From positions 1 to 64,000 of the forward strand of contig JAFAER010000062.1 in NCBI GenBank assembly GCA_023423895.1: a stretch of DNA of 64,000 bases. Reading direction: 5' to 3'. Within the stretch, counting starts at the first letter, position 1. Every line of letters begins with the position of its first letter. The position numbers were made by a program, and so were the translations under genes. Under the pieces are notes generated by a model. That model was given only the letters and a program-made list of their open reading frames with translations. It made no database searches and was not told the DNA's origin. This DNA is from Pseudomonadota bacterium (GTDB taxonomy: Bacteria; Myxococcota_A; Polyangia; Polyangiales; Polyangiaceae). Below, piece by piece: positions 7,049-15,596 of the stretch.

Positions 7049-8173
7049 ATGGCCCTCCGAAAGGCACGTGCAGCCGTTGGGTCCGCTCCCGAGGTCGAAG
7101 CGGCAGCCGACGAGGTCCTCGGGAAGGGCAACGCCGTCGACGCGGTCGTTGCCGGCGTGTTCGCCGCTTGCGCGATTTCGCCGGGCGTCTTGCTCGGCCC
7201 GGTGCAGATCCTCGTCGGCGGAGCCGGCGCAGGCCTGCTGGCGATCGACGGGCGTGTTCGACAGCCCGGCCTCGGGGCCCCGCGTCCGCGCGGCTTCATG
7301 AGCAACGAGGAGATCCCCGACGCCGCGCGTGTCGGCGTCCCGTGGCTCGCGGCGACGATGTCCGCCGCGATCGCGACGATGGGCTCGGCGACGTTCAACC
7401 AGGTGCTCGGCCCTGCGGTGGCGCTCGCGAAGAACACGCCGCGCAAGGACGTGCTCGAGCGCATCGCCGCGCGCGGTCCGCGCGCCATGGAGGAACGACA
7501 GATCGCCGTCGAGCTGCTCGCCGCGGCCGGCCGGCCGAGCGGCGGCCTCCTCACCACCGACGATCTCGCGTCACCGAGCCCCGAGGTCCAGCGCGCGACG
7601 CGCATCGAGCTCGTCACTCCGGCCGCTGCCTCCCGCGCGGCGCCGACCAGCGGGACGCGGCAGGGGAGCCGCTCGCTGTCCGCCGAGCTCGCGCGGAAGC
7701 GGAACCCCACCGGCGAGCCCGAGCCGCGCGTGCTCGTCACGTTCCCGTGGACGCACATCGAGGCCGATCTTCCCGCGCCGCCGGCCCACGACGTCGATGT
7801 CGCGCGCGTGCGCGCGGTCGCGGCCGTCGACCGGAACGCGACGTTCGCCATCGCATGCTGGGACGAAGCGACCGACGGTCTGCTCATCCCGGAGCTCGGC
7901 CTCCGCGCACCGTTCTTTGCGGAGCCCGTTCGGCGCGGTCAGACGCGCGTGAAGCCGGGTGACGTCCGTCCCGCCGCTGGCCCCGTCGCGTTCGTCGGCT
8001 CTGCGGCCGCCCCCGAGGTCGCGCTCGCGGCGTTCGGCGCCGGCGACGCCTACGCGGTCCTGGCGCAGGCCATCGAGAGCATCGTCACCGAGGAGCGCAT
8101 CGAAGCGCACGGCGACGCGAGGCTCGTCGCTCTCGCGCACGCGAACAGCACCGCCTCCGTGCTTCGTAGCTGA
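7049..8173 (+). CDS. Gamma-glutamyltransferase-like protein, catalytically degenerate
   Basis: This 374-residue protein matches the N-terminal fold of gamma-glutamyltransferases: EVLGKGNAVDAVVAG early on (family pattern L..GGNAVDAAVA), ARVGVPWLAATMSAA (family GVPG), GPAVALAKNTP and GGLLTTDDLAS. The autoprocessing TTH nucleophile that begins the small subunit is not visible, and the C-terminal half is short. It may be a non-enzymatic or altered homologue. There is no signal peptide, whereas true GGTs are usually exported. It lies 2 bp after the DUF72 gene in one operon. Confidence 0.55.
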   Translation: MALRKARAAVGSAPEVEAAADEVLGKGNAVDAVVAGVFAACAISPGVLLGPVQILVGGAGAGLLAIDGRVRQPGLGAPRPRGFMSNEEIPDAARVGVPWLAATMSAAIATMGSATFNQVLGPAVALAKNTPRKDVLERIAARGPRAMEERQIAVELLAAAGRPSGGLLTTDDLASPSPEVQRATRIELVTPAAASRAAPTSGTRQGSRSLSAELARKRNPTGEPEPRVLVTFPWTHIEADLPAPPAHDVDVARVRAVAAVDRNATFAIACWDEATDGLLIPELGLRAPFFAEPVRRGQTRVKPGDVRPAAGPVAFVGSAAAPEVALAAFGAGDAYAVLAQAIESIVTEERIEAHGDARLVALAHANSTASVLRS

Positions 8174-8491
8174 GCGCAACGCGACGGCCGCGACGACGCG
8201 AACGGCACGCGGGCGAGCCCGTGAGCGGCCGCGCTGCGCGGGGCACGCGCCACGGCGGTTCGGCGGCGCGTGCCCACGCACCGCCCCTGGCCGCTGCGCC
8301 GTCGAACGCGCGCGCCGTGGTTCGGACGCTGCCTGCGCCGGGCGCAGCTCAGCAGTTACCCCGCGCGTAACGCAGGGAGGCAGGACGCGATGGAGGACGC
8401 GCGACGGCGGTCGGCGTCGGAAACGACAAAACGCAGTGCACGAGCCACATGGGCTCGCGACTGCGTCTCGACGGGACCGCGAACGCGGGCC
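8174..8491. other. Convergent intergenic region
   Basis: No gene is supported. The right part contains the rpmB terminator (8428-8466); the left part, after the GGT-like gene, shows no clear signal. Confidence 0.5.
8428..8466 (-). terminator. Rho-independent terminator of rpmB
   Basis: Read on the minus strand, ACGCAGT (8466-8460) pairs with ACTGCGT (8437-8431) and CGAGCC (8457-8452) pairs with GGCTCG (8446-8441), around a 5-nt loop with a small internal bulge. A run of four T residues (8431-8428) follows. It lies 26 bp past the rpmB stop. Confidence 0.7.
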
Positions 8492-8716
8492 TTACAGCGT
8501 GACGCCGTAGCGCTTCGCGTACGCGACGACGCCAATCTTGTCGATCGTGCGGATGTCGCGCGTGGTCAGCTTGAGCGTCACGTAGCGGTTCTGCTCGGGA
8601 ACCCAGACGCGACGCGTCTGGATGTTCACGTTCTGCCAGCGCTTGGTCTTGATGTTGGAGTGCGAGACGTTCTGCGCCTTCAACTTGCGCTTGCCGGTGA
8701 TATCGCTCTTCGCCAT
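8492..8716 (-). CDS. rpmB: 50S ribosomal protein bL28
   Basis: This 74-residue basic protein carries the bL28 segments NVSHSNIKTKRWQNVNIQ, RRVWVPEQNRYVTLKL and DKIGVVAYAKRYG. It lacks the CxxC zinc pairs found in some bL28 proteins, so it is the zinc-independent form. The start at 8716 gives the family length and has an AAGGAC ribosome-binding site. Usually rpmB pairs with rpmG; here it stands alone, 253 bp after the amidohydrolase gene, with its own terminator. Confidence 0.95.
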   Translation of the reverse strand: MAKSDITGKRKLKAQNVSHSNIKTKRWQNVNIQTRRVWVPEQNRYVTLKLTTRDIRTIDKIGVVAYAKRYGVTL

Positions 8717-8943
8717 GACTAAAGGTCCTTCGGAAAGGGCGCGAAACTTGGCCGAAGCCTGACCACATGTCAAGCGTGGCTTGCCGCTTCGCCGTAAAAA
8801 GGATGACCCGCCCTCGAGCTCGACCGCGTCCGTCCCGCGGGCTCGGTCCCGCGGCTCGGCCAGGCCGTCGTCGCGAGGGCCCTTGCTGCCGCGAGGAGCG
8901 CGGCTGACGGCGCCGGGACCCGAAGCACGCCCGCACGGGGCTC

Positions 8944-8961
8944 CGCGAGCAAAAGCTCGCG
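8944..8961 (-). terminator. Stem-loop after the amidohydrolase gene
   Basis: A perfect inverted repeat, CGCGAGC-AAAA-GCTCGCG, begins 9 bp past the stop at 8970. No T-run follows on the minus strand, so it may protect the 3' end or pause polymerase rather than terminate by itself. Confidence 0.4.
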
Positions 8962-8969
8962 AGCGGCGC

Positions 8970-9791
8970 TCAGGACGGCCGCACGGCGCCCAGGCGAGCG
9001 ACGAGCGCGCCGCAAAACTCCCGGACGCGGTCGAAGCCGGCGTTCTTCTGCAGTGACATCTCATCCATGTAGAGGCGCCGCGCGAGCTCCACCTGCACGA
9101 CGTGGGAGGCTTCGCGGGGGCGTCCGTAGTGGACGGTCGTGAACCCGCCCTGGTACGGGTCGTCGTGCGCGACGGAGAAGCCCGAGGCGCGCGCGTGCGC
9201 GTCCACGGCGTCGATGAAGCGCGCGGCCGCGCTCGTCCGCCCGCGCGTTCCGGGAACGACGTCGGCACGGAAGGCGTTCGGGTCGCCGTGCGCTGCACGG
9301 CCGACGCTCGGCATCGAGTGGGCGGCGAGGACGATCGCATGGCCGAAGCGCTTGCGCTTGCGATCGATGAGGGCCGCGATGGCCGCGTGGTAGGGCCGAT
9401 AGTACGTGTCGAGTCGCCGCTCGAGCTCGCGTCGCGGGAGCGCCCGGTCGAGGACGCGCACGCCTTCGCTCGTCAGGCGCCACACGATGCCGCGCGTGGC
9501 GCGGGCGTTCGCAGGCGCGCCCTCGACCGACTCGGCGTCGACGTCGCGCTCGCTCCGATTGAGGTCCACGACGTAGCGCGAGACATGGGCCACGATCATC
9601 GAGGCGCCGTGAGACGGAGCGTCTGCGTAGAGCTCGTCCACCCAGAGGTCGGCATCCCGCCCGATCGATCGCGCAGGTGCGGCGAGCGTGGCGAGCGCGG
9701 GTCCGTCGACGAAGAGGCCGGCATGCGGAACCTCGACGATGACGGGCGTCTCATCGCCGGCCGGCTCGATGACGGAGAAGGGCGCGGGCAT
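8970..9791 (-). CDS. N-formylglutamate amidohydrolase family protein
   Basis: The protein has 273 residues from the ATG at 9791 (a TTG 27 bp upstream is less likely). It has the family signatures VEVPHAGLF near the N-terminus, DLWVDELYA, VVDLNRSERDVD, a YRPYHAAIAALID helix and AAHSMPS. These place the metal-binding His/Glu/Asp residues of the HutG-like fold. The product hydrolyses N-formylglutamate or a related N-formyl or N-acyl amino acid. No other hut genes are near, so a role in histidine catabolism is not supported by context. It lies 69 bp downstream of xerD. Confidence 0.85.
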   Translation of the reverse strand: MPAPFSVIEPAGDETPVIVEVPHAGLFVDGPALATLAAPARSIGRDADLWVDELYADAPSHGASMIVAHVSRYVVDLNRSERDVDAESVEGAPANARATRGIVWRLTSEGVRVLDRALPRRELERRLDTYYRPYHAAIAALIDRKRKRFGHAIVLAAHSMPSVGRAAHGDPNAFRADVVPGTRGRTSAAARFIDAVDAHARASGFSVAHDDPYQGGFTTVHYGRPREASHVVQVELARRLYMDEMSLQKNAGFDRVREFCGALVARLGAVRPS

Positions 9792-9860
9792 CGAGAAACC
9801 CAAGCTACCGCAGCCCAACGCCGCCAGCGCTCGATTTTGCTCCCGTCCTCCCCGGAAACG

Positions 9861-10754
9861 TCACGCGCGCGGATGCGCCCGCTCGAACGCCGCACGGACG
9901 TGGTCCTGCGCGACGCGCGTGTAGATCTCGGTCGTCCCGAGATCGGCATGTCCGAGCATGGCCTGGACGGCGCGGAGGTCTGCGCCGCCGCGGAGCAGGT
10001 GCGTCGCGAAGGAGTGCCGAAGCTTGTGCGGCGAGATCGGTGTCGTGATCCCGCATGCGCGGGCGTACGCCCGGAGTAGCTTCCAGAGACCTTGCCGCGT
10101 GAAGCGCTTGCCGCGGGGCGAGAGGAAGAGATGTTTGTCGCGCGCGGCGCCCTTGTTGTGCACGCGCACGAGCTCGATGTAGCGCTCGATGCGGTCGAGC
10201 GCGATCTGACCGACGGGGACGACGCGGCGCTTTCCGCCTTTGCCGAGCGGCGACACCGTGCCCACGCGTCGGTCGAGCTCTCCGAGCGCGAGGGAGCAGA
10301 GCTCCGAGACGCGGAGCCCGGACGCGTACATGAGATGGATCATCGCGCTGTCCCGGATCCCGCGCGCGGTGTCTTCCGGTGGTGCAGCGAGGAGGCGATC
10401 GACCTCCTCGTACGTGAGCACGCGCGGGAGCTTCCGCGCGAGCCGCGGACGCTCGACGAGCTCCGTGGGATCGGCCGGGATCGCGCGTTCGCGGACGAGG
10501 AAGCGGAAGAAGCCACGCAGCGCCGACAGCTGGCGCGCGCTCGAACGGGCCGACTTCCCACGGCGGCTCGACGACACCACGAAGTCGAGCACGCGCTGGC
10601 CATCGATGCGCTTCACGTCATCGACGGCATCGTCGCCGACGTTCTGCGCGAGCTCACCGAGGTCGCGCGCGTACGCCTCGAGGGTGTTCTTCGCCAGGGC
10701 TCGCTCGACACGAAGGTGATCGAGGTAGTTGTCGATCCACGCGTGGAGGTCCAC
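9861..10754 (-). CDS. xerD: Site-specific tyrosine recombinase XerD
   Basis: The protein has 297 residues, the normal XerC/D length, starting at GTG 10754; an in-frame stop just upstream fixes the start region. The N-terminal SAM-like DNA-binding domain spans about residues 1-105. The catalytic residues are all visible: R148 (ASGLRVSE), K172 (GKGGKRR), H243 and R246 (HKLRHSFATH), H269 (LGHADL) and Y278 (TEIYTR). It should resolve chromosome dimers at dif together with XerC. Placement in a housekeeping minus-strand run and the Xer-type motifs argue against a mobile-element integrase. Confidence 0.92.
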   Translation of the reverse strand: MDLHAWIDNYLDHLRVERALAKNTLEAYARDLGELAQNVGDDAVDDVKRIDGQRVLDFVVSSSRRGKSARSSARQLSALRGFFRFLVRERAIPADPTELVERPRLARKLPRVLTYEEVDRLLAAPPEDTARGIRDSAMIHLMYASGLRVSELCSLALGELDRRVGTVSPLGKGGKRRVVPVGQIALDRIERYIELVRVHNKGAARDKHLFLSPRGKRFTRQGLWKLLRAYARACGITTPISPHKLRHSFATHLLRGGADLRAVQAMLGHADLGTTEIYTRVAQDHVRAAFERAHPRA

Positions 10755-10804
10755 CGCGCGCGAGTCTAAGGCCGCGGCGCCCGGTACGCAAAAAGGAGGC
10801 GCCG

Positions 10805-11608
10805 TCAGCCGCTCGCGGCCTGGACCATCGCACGGAGCAGCGCGGTCGGATCGTCCTGTCGCATGAGCGCCTCTCCCATGAGCGCTGCGTCCGCGGTGGT
10901 CCTTGCAACGGCCGCCACGTCGTCGGGCCCTTTCAGCCCGGAGAGGTGCACGGCGATGCGATCCGCGGGGATCGCGGCGAGCACCCGAGCTGCCCTGACC
11001 GGATCCATCACCAGCGTGTCGAGGTCCCGCGCGTTCACACCGATGACCTTCGCATCCGCGTCGAGCGCGGCGGACAGCTCATCCTCCGTGACGACCTCGA
11101 CGAGCGGCTCGAGGCCGACCGCGCGAGCGCGCGCGACGAGCCGCGTCAGCTGCTCGCGGTCGACGATGCGTACGATGAGGAGGACCGCGTCGGCGCCACG
11201 AGCGGCAGCTTCCTCGATCTGGCGCTCATCGAGGACGAACTCCTTCGCCAGGACCGGGACCTGGAGCCCGGCGCCTTCCAGCGCCATCCGGGCCTCCTCG
11301 ACGTGCGCCCAGCCGCCGTCGAAGAAATGTGCGTCGCAGAGGACGCTGATCATCGACGCGCCGCTGCGCGCATAGACGAGCGCACGGTCGCCGACGGAGA
11401 GCGCCGTCGAGAGCGGGCCGGCGCTGGGGCTTCGGCGCTTGATCTCGGTGATCAGACGGAGCGGCTCGCCTCGCCCGCGGACGAGCGCGGAGACCACGGC
11501 CGCGCCGCGCGGAGCCGCGCCGTCGGACCTCCGCACGACCGGCGTCCTGCCGAGCACGTCGATCTCGTGGCGCTTCGTCCGCAAGATGTCTTCGAGCACG
11601 TTCGTCAT
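10805..11608 (-). CDS. trpC: Indole-3-glycerol phosphate synthase
   Basis: This 267-residue TIM barrel has ITEIKRRSPSAGP at the first strand (substrate Lys and phosphate contacts), VLAKEFVLDERQI (family LRKDFI.D..QI, with the Lys kept), GADAVLLIVRI, LVEVVTEDEL, IGVNARDLDT and HLSGL. It converts carboxyphenylaminodeoxyribulose phosphate to indole-3-glycerol phosphate in tryptophan synthesis. Its start overlaps the trpD stop by 4 bp (ATGA), showing translational coupling. No trpF is fused or adjacent. Confidence 0.95.
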   Translation of the reverse strand: MTNVLEDILRTKRHEIDVLGRTPVVRRSDGAAPRGAAVVSALVRGRGEPLRLITEIKRRSPSAGPLSTALSVGDRALVYARSGASMISVLCDAHFFDGGWAHVEEARMALEGAGLQVPVLAKEFVLDERQIEEAAARGADAVLLIVRIVDREQLTRLVARARAVGLEPLVEVVTEDELSAALDADAKVIGVNARDLDTLVMDPVRAARVLAAIPADRIAVHLSGLKGPDDVAAVARTTADAALMGEALMRQDDPTALLRAMVQAASG

Positions 11609-12639
11609 CGAGCGTCCTTCGCGCGCTTGGCGGCGGCGGCCCAGGTCTCGAGCGTCTCCCGAGCCCGGCCGGAACGGATGACGTCGCGTGCCTCGGCGGC
11701 GGCGTCCCGCTGCGGGATGTTGCGGGCGACGACGAGCGCGGCCGCTGCGTTGAGGACGATCGCGTCAGCCGCCGGATGCGGGGCGCCGTCGAGGATGCTC
11801 CGGATCGCTCGAGCGTTTTCGGTCGCGTCGCCGCCGGCGAGGGCCGCGAGCGGGACCCGGTCGATGCCGAAGTCCTCGGGTTCGATGACGCGCTCCTCGA
11901 CGCGTCCGTCCTCGAGGACGCTCACGCGCGTAGGCGCCGCAGGGCTGACCTCGTCGAGCCCGTCCTGGCTTCGCACGACCCACGCTCGCCGGACGCCGAG
12001 CTTGCCGAGCGCCTGCGCCGCGATGGGACGGAGTCCGTCGTCGTAAACGCCAACGAGCTGGTGCGTCGCGCGCGCGGGGTTCACGAGCGGGCCGAGGGCG
12101 TTGAAGATGGTCCTCACGCCGAGCTCACGCCGGGCGGCCGCCGCATGACGCAGGGCAGGGTGGTGAGCCGGCGCCATCAGGAAGGCGATGCGCGCCTCGC
12201 GGAGGACCGGAGCCTGCCGCGTCGGATCGACATCCGTCGGGATGCCGAGCGCGTCGATCACGTCGGCGCTTCCGCAGCGGCTCGAGACCGACCTGTTGCC
12301 GTGCTTGGCGACGTAGACGCCAGCCGCCGCGACGACGAGCGCCGCGGCCGTCGATACGTTCAAGGTGTGAGCGCCGTCGCCGCCCGTACCGCAGGTGTCG
12401 ATCACCTCGTCGAGCCCGTGGTCGACGGCGGTCATCACGGAACGAAGGGCCTCGGCGGCGGCGACGATGGCGTCCGCCGTCTCGCCTCGCAGGCGAAGCG
12501 ACGCCGCAAACGCACCGATCTGTACCGGCGTCCACGCGCCCGCGAAGATGGCCTCGAATGCACGGCGCACGTCGTCGGGCTCCAACGCGCCACGCTCGAT
12601 GCGCCCGAAGATCTCGGAGAACGGCGGATGTTCGCTCAT
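11605..12639 (-). CDS. trpD: Anthranilate phosphoribosyltransferase
   Basis: This 344-residue protein has the PRPP-binding glycine loop GTGGD at 84-88, the KHGNRS segment at about 112-117 and NALGPLVNPA, all standard for TrpD. It transfers phosphoribose to anthranilate. It is stand-alone (no fused glutamine amidotransferase). Overlaps on both sides, 1 bp with trpG (TGATG) and 4 bp with trpC (ATGA), make trpG-trpD-trpC one tightly coupled unit. Confidence 0.96.
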   Translation of the reverse strand: MSEHPPFSEIFGRIERGALEPDDVRRAFEAIFAGAWTPVQIGAFAASLRLRGETADAIVAAAEALRSVMTAVDHGLDEVIDTCGTGGDGAHTLNVSTAAALVVAAAGVYVAKHGNRSVSSRCGSADVIDALGIPTDVDPTRQAPVLREARIAFLMAPAHHPALRHAAAARRELGVRTIFNALGPLVNPARATHQLVGVYDDGLRPIAAQALGKLGVRRAWVVRSQDGLDEVSPAAPTRVSVLEDGRVEERVIEPEDFGIDRVPLAALAGGDATENARAIRSILDGAPHPAADAIVLNAAAALVVARNIPQRDAAAEARDVIRSGRARETLETWAAAAKRAKDAR

Positions 12640-13238
12640 CACGCCACCTTCGAGGGTTCCGCACGACGATGGCGCGCCAGCGAGCGCACCCAGTTCCCGA
12701 CGAGGTCCTTGCCGTGCGTCGTCAGCACGCTCTCGGGATGGAACTGGACGCCCTCGATCGGGCGCTCCTTGTGGGCGAGGCCCATGATCTCGCCCTCGGC
12801 CGTCCACGCGGTGACCTCGAGACACGCCGGAAGCGACGCGCGCTCCACGATGAGCGAGTGATAACGCGTCGCCTCGAACGGCGAGGGGAGCCCCGCGAAG
12901 ACGCCCCTGCCGCCGTGGAGGATCGGCGAGGTGCGGCCGTGCATGAGCCGCTCTGCACGGATGACCTTGCCGCCGTAGGCCTGGCCGATGGACTGATGCC
13001 CGAGACACACGCCGAGCACGGGCACGCGCGCGGAGACCACGGCAGCGAGCGAGACGCCGGCTTCGTTCGGCGTGCACGGGCCGGGCGACACGAGGACCCC
13101 GTCGACCTCGGCGGCGGCGACCCCGGCTTCGTCGATGCCGTCGTTCTTCACCACCCAGGTCTCCGCGCCGAGCTCACCGAGGTACTGGACGAGGTTGAAC
13201 GTGAACGAGTCGTAGTTGTCGATGACGAGGACGCGCAT
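12639..13238 (-). CDS. trpG: Anthranilate/aminodeoxychorismate synthase glutamine amidotransferase subunit
   Basis: This 199-residue class I glutamine amidotransferase opens with VIDNYDSFTFNLVQYL. The catalytic triad is C78 in GVCLGHQ plus H167 and E169 in HPES. It supplies ammonia to the chromismate-using large subunit TrpE (or PabB); no trpE lies in the window, so the partner is encoded elsewhere. Such proteins often serve both tryptophan and folate synthesis. It is the first gene of trpGDC; the 99-bp gap upstream shows no Trp-rich leader. Confidence 0.95.
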   Translation of the reverse strand: MRVLVIDNYDSFTFNLVQYLGELGAETWVVKNDGIDEAGVAAAEVDGVLVSPGPCTPNEAGVSLAAVVSARVPVLGVCLGHQSIGQAYGGKVIRAERLMHGRTSPILHGGRGVFAGLPSPFEATRYHSLIVERASLPACLEVTAWTAEGEIMGLAHKERPIEGVQFHPESVLTTHGKDLVGNWVRSLARHRRAEPSKVA

Positions 13239-13337
13239 GACGAAGTTCCGGGTGCGAGTGCGCCAGCCACGAGGCGCGGCTCACGACTTAGTCGAGATCG
13301 CCGCCATCATGGCACACGTTCGTCTGCCGGAAGAGCG

Positions 13338-13844
13338 TCAGCGGCCGTCGCGCGCTTCGGCGATCGCGGCGATCGCGCGGCGCTCGATCTTCGCCTGCGC
13401 CTCGATCGCGGACACGAGCTTCTCTGCGTCGCCACTCTTCACCGCATCGCGGTACGGCCCGAGCTCCGAGCGACGGTCTTCGAGGATGCTCGCGAACGTG
13501 TCGCGGCGTGCTCGCCCCCACTCGGTCTTCGGGTCCGCCGACGACGTGAGGCGGAGGCCGGCTTCGATTGCGGGCTTGGCGCGGTGATCGATGGCCTCGA
13601 GCGCCGCCGGCACGCTGCCGTCGCGCGCGGCCTTGTCTGCGTCGGCCATCGCCTTCGACGCGCGGAGGTCCTCCTCGACGATCCTCTCGAGCTTGGCTCG
13701 GTCCTCCTGCCTGAGCTCGGCGTCGCTCTTCGAGCACCCTGAGAAGAGGAGTGCCCCAGCAAACGCGAGGGCGGCGGCAGCACGCCGACCCGACTGATCG
13801 AGCCAGAGGCTGGAAAATCGGATTTGTCGAGGAAGAGCCGTCAT
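13338..13844 (-). CDS. Small helical lipoprotein
   Basis: This 168-residue protein has an Arg-containing N-terminus, a hydrophobic stretch and lipobox LFSGC, so it is a predicted lipoprotein. The mature part is charged and almost entirely helical (KSDAELRQEDRAKLERIVEE and ERRAIAAIAEARDGR), probably coiled-coil. I do not recognise the family. It lies 99 bp upstream of trpG on the same strand but probably has its own promoter. Confidence 0.6.
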   Translation of the reverse strand: MTALPRQIRFSSLWLDQSGRRAAAALAFAGALLFSGCSKSDAELRQEDRAKLERIVEEDLRASKAMADADKAARDGSVPAALEAIDHRAKPAIEAGLRLTSSADPKTEWGRARRDTFASILEDRRSELGPYRDAVKSGDAEKLVSAIEAQAKIERRAIAAIAEARDGR

Positions 13845-13899
13845 CTCGGTCGCTCGCAATCGCGCGGCAGCTTCTACCGCAGAACCGAGCGAGCTCGCG

Positions 13900-13936
13900 A
13901 TGAGACGAGGCGAGACGAGACGAGACGAGACGAGAT
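13900..13936. repeat. GACGA pentanucleotide tandem array
   Basis: About seven copies of GACGA/GAGAC run head to tail, with one G-for-A change near the left end. The array sits about 55 bp upstream of the lipoprotein start, where length changes could alter promoter spacing. Confidence 0.8.
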
Positions 13937-14014
13937 CCGGAGCACGAGCGCTTGGGCAGAATCCGACCCAATCCGTCTGCTCGGAGCCGAGCCCAGCCTC
14001 CGATTGGTAGGACA

Positions 14015-14206
14015 ATGTACGTGCCGCCCGGAGCGCGTTTCTGGCCCAAGCCTAGGGACCACGATGGTTCGAAGACACGCGTGTGGAAGGTCGATCGTGA
14101 CGGATCGGCCTTCGCGATGGCGTCGAACGGATGGGTCGCTCGCGTCGAAATTTGCTGCAAGCTCGACGCGTCCAGTGATGTTGCGAAGTCTGGTGGAAAA
14201 CAATAA
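14015..14206 (+). CDS. Possible 63-residue protein
   Basis: An ATG at 14015 follows TAGGA and opens a frame to TAA at 14206. The peptide (MYVPPGARFWPKPRD... ending KSGGKQ) has a balanced composition, unlike the Arg/Ser-rich products of shadow frames in this GC-rich DNA. It has two adjacent Cys and no signal peptide. No family is recognised, and codon bias is weaker than in neighbouring genes. Confidence 0.3.
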   Translation: MYVPPGARFWPKPRDHDGSKTRVWKVDRDGSAFAMASNGWVARVEICCKLDASSDVAKSGGKQ

Positions 14207-14292
14207 GGTGGCGCGCAGTTTCCCTGGAGGTTCACGTATCTCCAGGGCTCGACTCTCCCCGTAAGCGTCTCGCATCCTCCCCTGGGGGCTCG

Positions 14293-15516
14293 ATGGCCGA
14301 CGAAAAGAAGCCGAAGATCGATCTCAAAGCACGCCTCGGCAAGAACGCCGCTGGCGGAGCCACGCCGCCTCCGCCTGCTGCGGGAGGCATCCCTGCACCC
14401 GCTGCTTCCATCCCGACGCCTGACAGCGCAGGCTCGGCGGCCCCCGTTCCCGCCCCGGCAGCTTCGTCGAAGGCAGGAGGGCTCCCGGTTCCGCCCGGCA
14501 TCCCGGTTGGACCGCCGCCGGCCTTCAAGTCGCCCGCGGTGAACCTCGATCCTTCGAACCCGCTCGCGGCGGCCGTCGGCCAGTCCGCGCCTGCGCGTTC
14601 GCAGGCTCCCGCTCCGCTTCCGCAGATGCAGCGCATCGAGGTCGACGAGCTCACCGTGCAGGAAGCACGGAAGGGCGCCCGCAAGCAGGGCCTCATCGCC
14701 GGCGTCGTGTTCGCGGTCGTCCTCGGAGCCATCGGCTACATCGCCGGCGGCGCGCAGGAGACGAACAAGGGCCGGCAGGCGTCGGTGGCGCACGCGAAGT
14801 CGCTCGCCGGTGACGTCGAGAAGTCGCGCGAGCAGCTCAAGGAGCTCGCCGACAAGCTCGAAGCTGGGCGCAACACGCTCGCGAAGGACAAGAAGTTCCC
14901 GGACACGCTCGCGAAGGAGCTCTCCGCGATCAACGTCGACTTCGACGGGACCAAGCTCGCCGGCGTTCGCTTCAGCGGCTTCACGCAGGAGACGACGACG
15001 GGCCTCGTCGAGTTCATCACGAACGTCCAGGCCACGAACGACCGCAAGAATGCGCTCACGAGCCTGCTGACCAAGCTGCAGAAGCCCATGACGGAGATGC
15101 TCGCGGCCCAGTCCGCGGGCAAGCCGCCGCCGGTCAACTTCGTCGTCCTCATCAACAAGGACAGCGCGAAGAACCCGTTCGGCGTCATCGCCGCGCTGCA
15201 GAAGCCGATCGAGCTCAGCGCGTCGATGCCGGCGGAGTTCACCGCGACGGACCTGAGCACGCGTCAGAACGTGACCGCGCCGAAGTTCACGTCGCTCGAC
15301 AAGCCGGGCGCTGCGTACATCGTCCCGAAGTCGATGGAGGGCGCCTGCCCGAGCGAGACCTCCGGTCAGGTGGGTCAGCTCGTCAGCCAGCTCTCACGAC
15401 TCATTACCGACGTCCGCGGTGAGACCGCGGCGGCCGGTGATGCGATCACCGAGCCGAAGCCGGGGCTGCTCGAGCGAGCCGACCGTCTCGCCGCGAACCT
15501 GAACAAGGTCCAGTGA
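14293..15516 (+). CDS. Pro/Ala-rich single-span membrane protein
   Basis: This 407-residue protein starts with a charged segment (KKPKIDLKARLGK) and a long Pro/Ala/Ser-rich linker to about residue 110. One transmembrane helix lies near residues 136-155 (LIAGVVFAVVLGAIGYIAGG). A coiled-coil region follows (SREQLKELADKLEAGRN), then a roughly 200-residue globular C-terminal domain with a single Cys. The likely topology is cytoplasmic linker, one span, extracytoplasmic domain. No family is recognised. The gene ends at a strong UUCG-loop terminator. Confidence 0.7.
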   Translation: MADEKKPKIDLKARLGKNAAGGATPPPPAAGGIPAPAASIPTPDSAGSAAPVPAPAASSKAGGLPVPPGIPVGPPPAFKSPAVNLDPSNPLAAAVGQSAPARSQAPAPLPQMQRIEVDELTVQEARKGARKQGLIAGVVFAVVLGAIGYIAGGAQETNKGRQASVAHAKSLAGDVEKSREQLKELADKLEAGRNTLAKDKKFPDTLAKELSAINVDFDGTKLAGVRFSGFTQETTTGLVEFITNVQATNDRKNALTSLLTKLQKPMTEMLAAQSAGKPPPVNFVVLINKDSAKNPFGVIAALQKPIELSASMPAEFTATDLSTRQNVTAPKFTSLDKPGAAYIVPKSMEGACPSETSGQVGQLVSQLSRLITDVRGETAAAGDAITEPKPGLLERADRLAANLNKVQ

Positions 15517-15524
15517 GGCGCTGA

Positions 15525-15560
15525 GCGCGCGGCCCTCTTCGGAGGTCCGCGCGTTCTTCT
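15525..15560 (+). terminator. Rho-independent terminator with UUCG tetraloop
   Basis: A 13-bp stem (15525-15537 with 15542-15554, one mismatch and one terminal G-T pair) closes a TTCG loop, followed by TTCTTCT. It starts 9 bp past the stop at 15516. Confidence 0.7.
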
Positions 15561-15596
15561 CTCCGGCTCAACTCGACGGCAGAAAACGCGAGGCCG

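Larger units (their letters stand above)
13845..14292. other. Divergent intergenic region with a pentanucleotide array
   Basis: This 448-bp stretch lies between the minus-strand lipoprotein and the plus-strand membrane protein. It contains the GACGA array (13900-13936) and one possible small ORF (14015-14206). A G-rich ribosome-binding site precedes 14293. No other gene is supported. Confidence 0.5.

Noticed and set aside
9861..10754. Phage or integron integrase
   Set aside because: Length, motifs and housekeeping context match XerD; no attachment sites, cassette or phage genes are nearby.
13239..13337. trp attenuator leader upstream of trpG
   Set aside because: The only short frame here (MMAAISTKS) contains no Trp codon, and no antiterminator pair is visible.
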